In this document: one piece after another, positions 36,214 to 43,896 of the stretch
Position numbering within the stretch: the stretch's first letter is position 1
How the letters are laid out: every line of letters starts with the position of its first letter
Notes under the pieces: generated by a model
What the model was told of the DNA's origin: nothing
Seen by the model: the letters and a program-made list of their open reading frames with translations, nothing else
Database searches by the model: none
Translations under genes and position numbers: made by a program
Assembly (NCBI RefSeq): GCF_004005815.1
Contig: NZ_SACK01000001.1
Location: forward strand, 744,001 to 808,000
DNA from: Mucilaginibacter limnophilus
Lineage (GTDB): Bacteria > Bacteroidota > Bacteroidia > Sphingobacteriales > Sphingobacteriaceae
Direction: 5' to 3'
DNA length: 64,000 nucleotides

Positions 36214-36405
36214 ATGGAAAGATTTTTATATGCTGCCTGGTGGGCGTCGATTCGCCTGTTTGTTTATAAGCTCAAAGACACATTGAAACAATTCACAGAC
36301 CACAATATGGCTGAAGAACCTGCCTTTTACCAGGAGATCAGGAACTGGCAGCCTGGCGTACGAGGCTCCCGACCAGCGCGCAGGGAAAAGGCGAAGGCAC
36401 ATTGA
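36214..36405 (+). CDS. Short ORF of unknown function, possibly a truncated gene
   Basis: A 63-codon frame beginning MERFLYAAWWASIRLFVYKL, with a weakly amphipathic N terminus and a basic C terminus (RPARREKAKAH). I recognise no family. It is listed because a candidate operator lies at the expected distance upstream (36135-36165). The 273 bases after it, to 36678, contain no convincing gene, but frames around 36350-36620 look like debris. The whole stretch may therefore be the broken 3' end of a former island gene. Confidence 0.3.
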   Translation: MERFLYAAWWASIRLFVYKLKDTLKQFTDHNMAEEPAFYQEIRNWQPGVRGSRPARREKAKAH

Positions 36406-36678
36406 TAGTAGAAATCACAGAGGCGTTAAGGGTCACATAATTGGTGAGTGTGGTTGTTATATCATTGTAAATGTCGTAAACGTTATATGTAGGTCCGGTC
36501 AATTTTCTCAGAATGTGCTGATCAATCCCTTGCATAAAGAAACCAGAGAGATTATGATTGAATCGGTTAGTTCGTTTGGATTTGATGAACGGTTTTATAA
36601 AATGTTGACCTTTTTTATCGACTGAGAAAATGAATGGTTTACATTAACCGACAAGCACAGCTTAAAAATAATAACGCA

Positions 36679-36717
36679 TAAAAACCCCGCAGACTTGCAA
36701 GGCAAGGCGCCGCGGGG
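36679..36717 (-). terminator. Intrinsic terminator of yiaA
   Basis: On the minus strand CCCCGC (36717-36712) pairs with GCGGGG (36690-36685), followed by TTTTTA. The intervening 21 bases can pair further. It begins 15 bases after the yiaA stop. Confidence 0.8.
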
Positions 36718-36731
36718 AAGCAACCGCTACG

Positions 36732-37199
36732 TTACATATCTTTATCTCCAATCAACTTTGCGTCGCGGGTATTTTTTTGCACAGCAATGGCCGAGAACAT
36801 ACTAAGACAAAAGGCCATAGCATAAAAGCCTTTCTCACTTCTGGCAATGTCTGCATTCCAAAGGCCAATCGTTAACAAAATCATTGAAGCTATAGTGGCA
36901 AACCAGCTTAGGCCGTAATAGAGGTCAGTCACTGCAAGTCCTTCGGCTCGGTCCCTTACAGTTTTTTGTACCGAGATCACTGCAAATAGTCCAAACAATA
37001 AAATGGTGAAGTAATACCCTTTTTCGTTCAGCTGCATACTGGCGTTCCATAAGCCAATGCAATAGGCTACTGTTCCTGTTAACAAGGCAAACCAAGATGC
37101 CCCTATAAACGCAGCAGTGGGTTTAAAAGGATTTCTACCGTTCTCGCCATGTTTGGTGAAAGATAAATTTTCGTCTGTTTTGTGTTGTAGCGGTTCCAT
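36732..37199 (-). CDS. yiaA: YiaA/YiaB-family inner-membrane protein
   Basis: A 155-residue protein with four predicted transmembrane helices arranged as two copies of the YiaAB two-helix domain. The first copy reads PFKPTAAFIGASWFALLTGT through IGLWNASMQLNEKGYYFTIL. The second reads YGLSWFATIASMILLTIGLW through NADIARSEKGFYAMAF. Both copies end in an AVQKxxRD-type tail (SVQKTVRD and AVQKNTRD). The function of the family is unknown. It is monocistronic, with its own terminator, and lies outside the TCGA-repeat island. Confidence 0.85.
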   Translation of the reverse strand: MEPLQHKTDENLSFTKHGENGRNPFKPTAAFIGASWFALLTGTVAYCIGLWNASMQLNEKGYYFTILLFGLFAVISVQKTVRDRAEGLAVTDLYYGLSWFATIASMILLTIGLWNADIARSEKGFYAMAFCLSMFSAIAVQKNTRDAKLIGDKDM

Positions 37200-37330
37200 G
37201 TTGTTTTTGTTTTAATGATTAATATGGAAGCAAATTTGCGATCTAAAACAGACTTGTAAAATGCAGATTGTGCCAATTACTGACGATATAATTTATGATA
37301 ATATTACCTTTATAGGTATTATTATATCTC

Positions 37331-38836
37331 ATGGATCCACTTTCAGAGTTAATCAACTTGCTTGATAATAATGATAAAAAACTTTTCAGACAGTTTCTGC
37401 AACGCAAAAACAAACGTAGTGACGTCAAGAATTTACAGTTACTGGATTTAATAGAAACTGACGATATCATTGGCTTAGATAAGCTCTATCATTCAGAAAA
37501 AAACAGGGATGCTTACCATGCTTTACGCAAAAGGTTGCAGGATAACCTCCTGCACTTCTTATCACAGAAAACATTTGAAAGAAATCAGTCGGACACCTAT
37601 GATGCGCTACGATTAGTGATAGTAGGACGTTTCCTGTTAGAAAACGATGTAGTGAAGGTGGGTTTAAAATGCCTGGATAAAGCAGAACGACTGGCCGAAA
37701 ATTTAGAGCAATTTAATTTATTGAATGAGCTTTTACTGTTAAAGCTGCAATATGCTCATTTGCCGGAAGCCGAAGATTTTGAAGCCTTAACTACACGCTT
37801 CCAGCGTAACCAATCAGACATGCAGCGCGAAGCCAAGCTCAATATGGCTTACGCCTTTTTAAGGCAACAATTGCAGCAAATTCATCTGCAAGGCAAAGTT
37901 GTTAATTTAAACGCCCTAATGCTGACTACGATAAGGAAATACAAAATTTCGGTGCAAGACCTGATGACTTATAAATCGTTTTATCAAATACTTTTTATTG
38001 CCAATGAATATGCCGCTATACAACATGATTACAGCTTGATAGAACGTTATATCGACCGTACAAATCAGTTTAAACCACGGCAGACTAACCCAAAGAAAAC
38101 TTACCTCTTTTATCATATCTCTATTTTGTACTTTTTGGCAAACTTTTATTTACGGCAGAAAGATTTTGCAAAGAGTACGTCTTTACTGGAAGAGATGATG
38201 GAGTTGATGATGTCTGATAGTCGTTATCATATCGTGTTTTATTTGCGATACCAGTTACTCTCAGCTCTTAATCAGTTCTTTACAGGTTATGCTGATAAGG
38301 CAGTTGCACTATTGCGGGAGTCGCTGGCTGTTTCCAAACCTTCATCTAAGACTGAAGACGTAGAAGATATACGCATATGTTTGGCTATGTTTTTAGCCCT
38401 TTGTGATAACCGGGACAGTTTAAAACAGTTGACGCTGTTAACCCGAACAGATGCTTGGTACGAGAAGAAACTGGGTATGCTCTGGACTATTCGAAAAAAC
38501 CTGATGGAAATTCTGGTACAGGCACAATTCTCTAATATTGAGCTTGCCATGTCCCGTCTGGTCAGCTTTCGCCGGAGGTACAGGAAATATTTGCTTAAAA
38601 CTTCAGAAGAACGTGTGCTGGTGTTTTTGAGTCTGGTTGAAAGATACTTGCTAAAGCCCGACGTCGTCTATGAACCGTCTTATCAAAAGAAGGTTTTAGC
38701 CTTGCGAAGCGGCCCGGAAAACAATGACATATTCATTTCAAGCTTTATCAGCTGGTTAATAGCAAGGTGGAAGAAAAAAACGGCGTATTTGGTTGTGCTG
38801 AAAATTATTCAGGATGATAACTACGACTACAATTAA
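37331..38836 (+). CDS. Uncharacterised helical protein
   Basis: A 501-residue protein with no signal peptide or membrane segment, so probably cytoplasmic. It is predicted almost entirely alpha-helical, with many Leu and Gln residues and repeated amphipathic helices (for example LDKAERLAENLEQFNLLNEL, and the YADKAVALLRESLAVS region), suggesting TPR-like repeats. I recognise no named domain; similar long helical proteins of unknown function are common in Sphingobacteriaceae. The divergent spacer to yiaA is 131 bases, and a hairpin follows at 38924-38951. Confidence 0.55.
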   Translation: MDPLSELINLLDNNDKKLFRQFLQRKNKRSDVKNLQLLDLIETDDIIGLDKLYHSEKNRDAYHALRKRLQDNLLHFLSQKTFERNQSDTYDALRLVIVGRFLLENDVVKVGLKCLDKAERLAENLEQFNLLNELLLLKLQYAHLPEAEDFEALTTRFQRNQSDMQREAKLNMAYAFLRQQLQQIHLQGKVVNLNALMLTTIRKYKISVQDLMTYKSFYQILFIANEYAAIQHDYSLIERYIDRTNQFKPRQTNPKKTYLFYHISILYFLANFYLRQKDFAKSTSLLEEMMELMMSDSRYHIVFYLRYQLLSALNQFFTGYADKAVALLRESLAVSKPSSKTEDVEDIRICLAMFLALCDNRDSLKQLTLLTRTDAWYEKKLGMLWTIRKNLMEILVQAQFSNIELAMSRLVSFRRRYRKYLLKTSEERVLVFLSLVERYLLKPDVVYEPSYQKKVLALRSGPENNDIFISSFISWLIARWKKKTAYLVVLKIIQDDNYDYN

Positions 38837-38923
38837 ATTAAAAGACTTCATTTAATTTATATTAATTCATGAGTGGCCAATTCAATAAAGTATTGAAAAT
38901 AACCCTTAACTTATCGGTTATAA

Positions 38924-38951
38924 GGCGTTTCACTCACCCAGTGAAAACACC
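38924..38951. terminator. Hairpin between converging genes
   Basis: GGCGTTTCACT pairs with AGTGAAAACACC (one bulged base and one G-T pair) around a CACCC loop. Only short T or A runs flank it. It lies between the converging helical-protein and GH27 genes. Confidence 0.5.
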
Positions 38952-38994
38952 TTTCAAAAGCGGCGTTTCGTGATAAGGTAAGAAAAAGTTGTTA

Positions 38995-41211
38995 TTAATT
39001 ACTCTTTACCTTGATCAGCATTACGCCGTGTGGTGGAAGTTTGTAAGTAAGCCCTTCGGCAATTTTGCCGAGATCCTTTTGTCGCCATATGTCACGTACT
39101 TGTGCTGATGGGCTCAGACTGATCTCGGACGGTTTTACTGAGATGGTGCGGTATTTATCGGCAAGATTAAACAAGCCTACGGCCTTGCTGCCATCGGCGA
39201 GTTCCTTAACATAAACTTCGTACTCATTTTTGGCCAACACACGGCGGGCCTGTTTGCCCAGTGTATCCTGGTTAACAGCTATCACCTCATCATTTGTAAG
39301 CAAGTTAAGGGTAAAATCATCGATTTGACTAATATCGCAACCTATCAGCAAGGGGGAAGCCAGCAGGCTCCATAAGCTGATATGGGTGTATTGTTCATCG
39401 GGTGTTAAACGGGTGTTACGTAAATTCCCGCTCCAGCCTACTTTGCCAACAATAAGCATATCAGGGTCGTTCCAGCGACCGGGGCGGGCGTATTCCGATA
39501 GTTTGTACTGGCGGAAACCAATGTCGTGCAGGCTTTCCCAGGTATCAGTAATGTCGCCGGTAGTGCGCCAGCTGTTAGCATCAACCTGTGGCCCCCATTT
39601 CCATACATCCTTCATACCATACTGGCAAAGGCTGTAGTAGATATCACGGGGTTGCGCGCGTAAGGCCTTTTGCATAACACGATAAGGTTTCATAAAGGTT
39701 TCGAGCGAGGTATCGCTGCCCGCCACTTCGCTGTATGAGCACCAGTCGTGTTTCAGGTAATCAACACCCCATTTGTTATAAGTTTCGGCATCCTGCAACT
39801 CATGTCCAAGCGATCCTAAGTAACCGCCGCAGGTCAGCCTTCCCGGTGATGAATAAATACCAAATTTTAAGCCATGGCTATGCAGCCAGTCGCCCAGCGC
39901 TTTCATGTCTGGGAATTTCTCATTGGTTACTATAGTACCGTCGGCAGAGCGGGCGGATGCTTCCCAGGCATCATCAACGTTGATGTATGTCCAGCCGTGG
40001 TCTATCAGTCCTTTATCGATCAGGGCTTGCGCTGAGCTTTTAACCTTTTCAGCCGTTACTGATGTACCCCAGCAGTTCCAACTGTTCCAACCCATGGCCG
40101 GGGTCAAGGCCAGCATATCGCCAACTTTAATGGTCATTGTACGGCTGGTGGTACCCAATGTGTTTTTTACGCTGATGTTTACCGGGTAGTCACCTGCTTT
40201 GGCTATCGAACCGGTGATAATACCTGTGGCGGAATCCAGTTTCAAGCCATCGGGTAGTTGAGTGGCGGAGTAAGTCAACGGTTTTTTACCTGTTGCGGCT
40301 ATTTTGTAGATCAGTGGAGAATTTGGCCTTACACCTGTTATTTGCGCGCCGTTTATACGCGGCGTTTCCTGTGGCCTTGGGGTAAGTATATAGGGTGACT
40401 GCTCAATAGCCATTATGCTTTTGCCGGTTTTTTGTTCAGCAAATATATAGGTAAGCGTAGTACCCGGTTTCCCTGCAATATCAATTAAAATGGTGGCGTT
40501 GGCTTTAGGCGCAATGCTTATGTTGTATTGTTTCGAGTAAACGTTTTTACCGGTCTGCTCGTCCTTAGCGTTCACTGTGAACAAGCCTTTTACAAGCGTA
40601 TCATTGTTGTTGGTCACCTTTAGCTCTTTACGCACATTCGCTGCGGCAAAGGTAAAGCTGTTATTCGTGTTGATGGCCATATTGTCAATATAATCAAGTA
40701 TGGTAACGTAAGGTGTGCCGTTGCCTATACCGCCGTCGCCATTACCATCATATACCTTTACAGCAATAACGTTTTCCCTATCCCAATTTATAGTCAGATC
40801 TTTTAAGGCCAGGTGATAGCCACGTTTATTAGCGTATGCGGTTGAGTAACCGCCCTTGTCCTCGGGAAAACGACCGGTCTGACCAATCTTTTTGCCATTG
40901 AAATATACTTCATCACAATCATCAACATAGGCAAGGTTTAGCAGTAACGAATCTTTTAGTGCCGATCTGGTTTTTAGTGACGAAGGCAGTCTGACGTGGA
41001 AACGGTACCAGGCGTAGCCGTTGTGATCAACACCTTGTTTTTCCCAAAAGGTGTTGGTTTTAAGGTCCTGCCATGAGGAGTCGTTAAACCTTGGATCGCT
41101 CCATGCGGCCTGGTTGCCTATGCAGAATTTGGCCTGCGGCATTTCTACACGCTGAGCCCTTGCCGTGTAAGTGCATGCCGCTACACAGGCCATAATTAGT
41201 ACTTTACGCAT
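38995..41211 (-). CDS. Glycoside hydrolase family 27 (alpha-galactosidase-like) with N-terminal sugar-binding and Ig-like domains
   Basis: A 738-residue exported enzyme with a signal peptide ending near ARAQ (residue 20). The N-terminal part (about 25-175) is a jelly-roll binding domain (YAWYRFHVRLPSSL, VYFNGKKIGQTG). Then come a linker domain and a putative Ig domain (about 290-375, LPDGLKLDSATGIITG). The catalytic barrel runs from MGWNSWNCWG near 385. The GH27 nucleophile is Asp489 in YLKHDWC, and the acid/base is in RWNDPDM near residue 584. Most GH27 enzymes release terminal alpha-galactose; some act on isomaltodextran or arabinopyranosides. It is oriented away from the SusR-type gene but may serve that locus. 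Confidence 0.9.
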   Translation of the reverse strand: MRKVLIMACVAACTYTARAQRVEMPQAKFCIGNQAAWSDPRFNDSSWQDLKTNTFWEKQGVDHNGYAWYRFHVRLPSSLKTRSALKDSLLLNLAYVDDCDEVYFNGKKIGQTGRFPEDKGGYSTAYANKRGYHLALKDLTINWDRENVIAVKVYDGNGDGGIGNGTPYVTILDYIDNMAINTNNSFTFAAANVRKELKVTNNNDTLVKGLFTVNAKDEQTGKNVYSKQYNISIAPKANATILIDIAGKPGTTLTYIFAEQKTGKSIMAIEQSPYILTPRPQETPRINGAQITGVRPNSPLIYKIAATGKKPLTYSATQLPDGLKLDSATGIITGSIAKAGDYPVNISVKNTLGTTSRTMTIKVGDMLALTPAMGWNSWNCWGTSVTAEKVKSSAQALIDKGLIDHGWTYINVDDAWEASARSADGTIVTNEKFPDMKALGDWLHSHGLKFGIYSSPGRLTCGGYLGSLGHELQDAETYNKWGVDYLKHDWCSYSEVAGSDTSLETFMKPYRVMQKALRAQPRDIYYSLCQYGMKDVWKWGPQVDANSWRTTGDITDTWESLHDIGFRQYKLSEYARPGRWNDPDMLIVGKVGWSGNLRNTRLTPDEQYTHISLWSLLASPLLIGCDISQIDDFTLNLLTNDEVIAVNQDTLGKQARRVLAKNEYEVYVKELADGSKAVGLFNLADKYRTISVKPSEISLSPSAQVRDIWRQKDLGKIAEGLTYKLPPHGVMLIKVKSN

Positions 41212-41731
41212 TGGTTATGGTTTATACATGTCTAAACTACGTTTCATTTAATTATTTCTTTTATTTTTTTCAAAAATATCTGTATCCTGCCTGATAGTCA
41301 CCTGTCTATTTATTAACAGGTCGGTAGAAAGACTGGCGATAGGATGAATAAAAACGGTTTAGAGCTGCTGAGACAGTAAAGCGAAGGTTATGTCACCAGG
41401 GCGTAACGCATTCGTGTTCGAGTCCTGGTATAATGAACTGTTTCCGGCGCCGTCTACCGAACAGAGAGGGTGCACCTTACTAATGTGAGGCATATATTAT
41501 AGGTCATATTAAGCCGAAACCCATACCTAACCTATAGCGCTTAGAGAAGGCGGCGACTTTATTATTCATATTGGTATTAATTCCAGAAATGTTAAATCGT
41601 CAGTAATAAATTGGTTAAAGTAAGATGTTATACACTATATAGCTGCAGGCTATTTTATTGTTTCTGATATTGAATGTATAATCCGGCAATATTTATTTGT
41701 AAATCATTATAAACGGTGCGAGTGATCACTA
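41212..41731. other. Intergenic region upstream of the GH27 gene
   Basis: 520 bases with no credible ORF. It contains the GH27 promoter region. A short GTTCGAGTCCTGG stretch near 41417 resembles a tRNA T arm, but the rest of a cloverleaf is missing. No repeat or transposon end was seen. Confidence 0.5.
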
Positions 41732-41771
41732 AAACAAAACGCTTCTTAAGTTCTCAAGAAGCGTTTTGTTT
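41732..41771. terminator. Strong bidirectional hairpin terminator
   Basis: Two perfect 16-base arms (41732-41747 and 41756-41771) enclose an 8-base loop; A-rich and T-rich ends provide the tails. It lies 79 bases past the end of the SusR-like gene on the minus strand. Confidence 0.8.
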
Positions 41772-41849
41772 GAAGCAGGTTAAACAGCCTTAATATGACA
41801 TTTTTACATAGCTAATAATGCATTATCTTAATGAAAACTTAACAACCAG

Positions 41850-43466
41850 TTATTCAACATTATCGTTAAATTTAATCTCCATGATTTTTCTATCGAAATC
41901 GTGAGTTGAGATTACTGATTTTGATTTAATCCTGAATTTATACGTATATATAGTGCTTTCACTGTATCCCAATATTTTGGCTACAATTTTAAGTTCATCA
42001 ATCCCAAGGCGCATTAGCGCGAAAATCCTTAATGTCGCATTTAGTGCCTGTGTGGATTTAGGCCATATCTGATCTTCCTTTTTAAGCAAAGCGTTAAAAG
42101 AATTTACAAAGTTTGGGAACATTTTAAGAAATGCCTTATCCAGCGTTTCATATAATTTTTCTTTTTCCTCTTCAATGTGCAAGCCTTCAGCAAAGAATTT
42201 GAGGTCAGCATATTTTTCAGATTTGATTGCCTTTATAACTTTACGTTTTACACCATCAAGCATTTCAATGTATGATGAACAAGATTTTAAAAAAAGCCCT
42301 ATCAACTCTTCCTTTATACGGGCCGACTCCCATAGTTTTTCATTAATCTGTTGAAGTTTATTATTTTGATCTTTAATTAGCAGTTCATTCGCTTTTATGC
42401 GAAGCAACTGGCCACGGTAAACAAACAGCAGAAAGAACAGCACCAGCGCAATCAGTAATAATATTAAAGCGATGTTTAAAAACCTGTCCATATTATGTTG
42501 TTTTTCTGCCAGCAATTTGGTTGATATCAGCGGCAATACAGATTCTATTTGCACCTGCCTGTTGCGTGAGCCGTAAAACTTCGCGTTATCTGAAGCTTCC
42601 TGCATAAAATAGTAGGCATCTTCTGTTTTTTCCTGTTCATACAGTTCCTGGCCAAGTAAGTATATAGCGAGCGTTTCCTTAGTGGCCGAACGAATATCAT
42701 TTATAGCCGCAAGCGCCAAAAAAAATAGCTTATTATCACCTGTATATGCAAAACTAAGCCGAGTAGAAGCCATTGCGATACCATGCGCGCCCAGATTGTG
42801 GTTCAGTATGTAATTGTAATAATAGCGCGGCGTTAATTTTTTATCCCGGTTTGACGGCGGCAGAAAAGCTTTGCTTATTGTCTGCTCAAATTCATTTGCC
42901 GGAACAACTGTCTCTGCATTTTTAAAGTCGACCTCTGACTGTTTATAGTATATTTTGGTAAAATAAGCATCATTGTTATACTCGGCAATGCCCGAATAAA
43001 GCCGGGAACGTAAGATAAGGTACTCTGACCTCAAGTAGTGAGGCATTCGCGTTTTATCCAATCGTTCAACAATGTCAAAAGCTTCTTTATAAAAACCCGA
43101 GTTAAGCAGGGTAAAGCCTAAAAGTATATTGCTTTGTACTACCTTCTCGCTTTGTTTGTGTTCCTCTGAAATTTTTATCATACGGTTTGCATAAACAAAT
43201 GCCGAATCGAATTTGAAGGATTTATACAACTCAAAAATGCGGAGGTAGGTATTGAACCTGGATGAAAATTCAGAACGTTGTAAATGTTGAATTTTTGTCT
43301 TCAACTGATTGATGGATCGCTCTTTTTGCAGGTCGTAGCTTTTTTTATTTGCTATTTCTTTTTTAAGTATCCTGATAAGGCTATCCGCGTCAACATCTTG
43401 TGCCTTACAACGGAAGGATGTCACCACCATCAATATCAGTAATAGTACACTATATGTTTTTCTCAT
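41850..43466 (-). CDS. SusR-like membrane-bound transcription regulator (DUF6377)
   Basis: A 538-residue protein with the layout of Bacteroides SusR. A signal peptide (about 1-22) is followed by a periplasmic helical, TPR-like sensor region (about 25-330). One transmembrane helix follows near 335-358 (ALILLLIALVLFFLLFVYRG), then a coiled coil (about 360-395) and a cytoplasmic C-terminal domain. The domain contains a helix-turn-helix-like end (ELKIVAKILGYSESTIYTYK). In SusR the periplasmic part senses maltose and related sugars and activates the divergent sus genes. Here it is divergent from SusC, SusD and two GH31 genes, so a similar job is likely. A paralogue lies at 53640-55244. Confidence 0.85.
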   Translation of the reverse strand: MRKTYSVLLLILMVVTSFRCKAQDVDADSLIRILKKEIANKKSYDLQKERSINQLKTKIQHLQRSEFSSRFNTYLRIFELYKSFKFDSAFVYANRMIKISEEHKQSEKVVQSNILLGFTLLNSGFYKEAFDIVERLDKTRMPHYLRSEYLILRSRLYSGIAEYNNDAYFTKIYYKQSEVDFKNAETVVPANEFEQTISKAFLPPSNRDKKLTPRYYYNYILNHNLGAHGIAMASTRLSFAYTGDNKLFFLALAAINDIRSATKETLAIYLLGQELYEQEKTEDAYYFMQEASDNAKFYGSRNRQVQIESVLPLISTKLLAEKQHNMDRFLNIALILLLIALVLFFLLFVYRGQLLRIKANELLIKDQNNKLQQINEKLWESARIKEELIGLFLKSCSSYIEMLDGVKRKVIKAIKSEKYADLKFFAEGLHIEEEKEKLYETLDKAFLKMFPNFVNSFNALLKKEDQIWPKSTQALNATLRIFALMRLGIDELKIVAKILGYSESTIYTYKFRIKSKSVISTHDFDRKIMEIKFNDNVE

Positions 43467-43615
43467 ATGAAATTAAATGGTCAGTTAGCAGCGCAGCATG
43501 GTATTTCTTACAAATATCTAAGAAGCTGTTAAATCGTCAAATATGTCTCCGGTAAACACACTCTTTGTAAAGCCTTTTATAAGTGTGCATAAAAGGTTGG
43601 TTGAATATTTATAAG

Positions 43616-43719
43616 TGGTTAAAACACCTATGTTAACCAATTTATCAATCAGGTTGTTACAGATGTGTTTTGATTTTTAACATCTAAACAATTGATAATG
43701 TGCTTATTATCAATTGTTT
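43616..43719 (+). promoter_or_regulatory. Candidate SusR operator region
   Basis: Within the 430-bp divergent spacer are two inverted repeats. TGGTTAA (43616) and TTAACCA (43633) form one. A perfect 14-base-arm palindrome, AAACAATTGATAAT (43686) and ATTATCAATTGTTT (43706) around six bases, forms the other. It lies 178-211 bases upstream of the SusC start. Either could bind the SusR-like protein; this is inferred from position only. Confidence 0.4.
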
Positions 43720-43749
43720 ATAAAATAAACTTTTTGGATTTTTAAATGC

Positions 43750-43780
43750 GCTGGTTTCAAAGCTCCAAAAACCAGCTTTT
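43750..43780 (+). promoter_or_regulatory. Leader hairpin upstream of SusC
   Basis: GCTGGTTT pairs with AAACCAGC around an 11-base loop, followed by four T's, 117 bases before the SusC ATG. It could be an attenuator or a terminator for a leader transcript if transcription starts upstream of it. Confidence 0.4.
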
Positions 43781-43896
43781 AACGCACTTAATTTGTCTTA
43801 AGGAATTTGAGCGCGATAATTCTATTAACATGACATCATTCCATTGTCTGCAGCAATGGGCTTGATGCCGTCCTTTAAACCAATTTTAAATTTATC

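Noticed and set aside
36338..36535. A 65-codon minus-strand frame after the short ORF
   Set aside because: No recognised family, overlaps the other frame, no start context and no promoter; better explained as debris.
36611..36625. A TTTTTTATCGACTG sequence resembling an island half-site
   Set aside because: There is no partner core 20 bp away and no gene start at the usual distance; one half-site alone is not convincing.
41390..41440. A tRNA-like T arm (GTTCGAGTCCTGG) near 41417
   Set aside because: The 5-bp T stem does not pair properly and no acceptor, D or anticodon arm can be drawn around it. ACCAGG and CCTGGT form only a loose hairpin.
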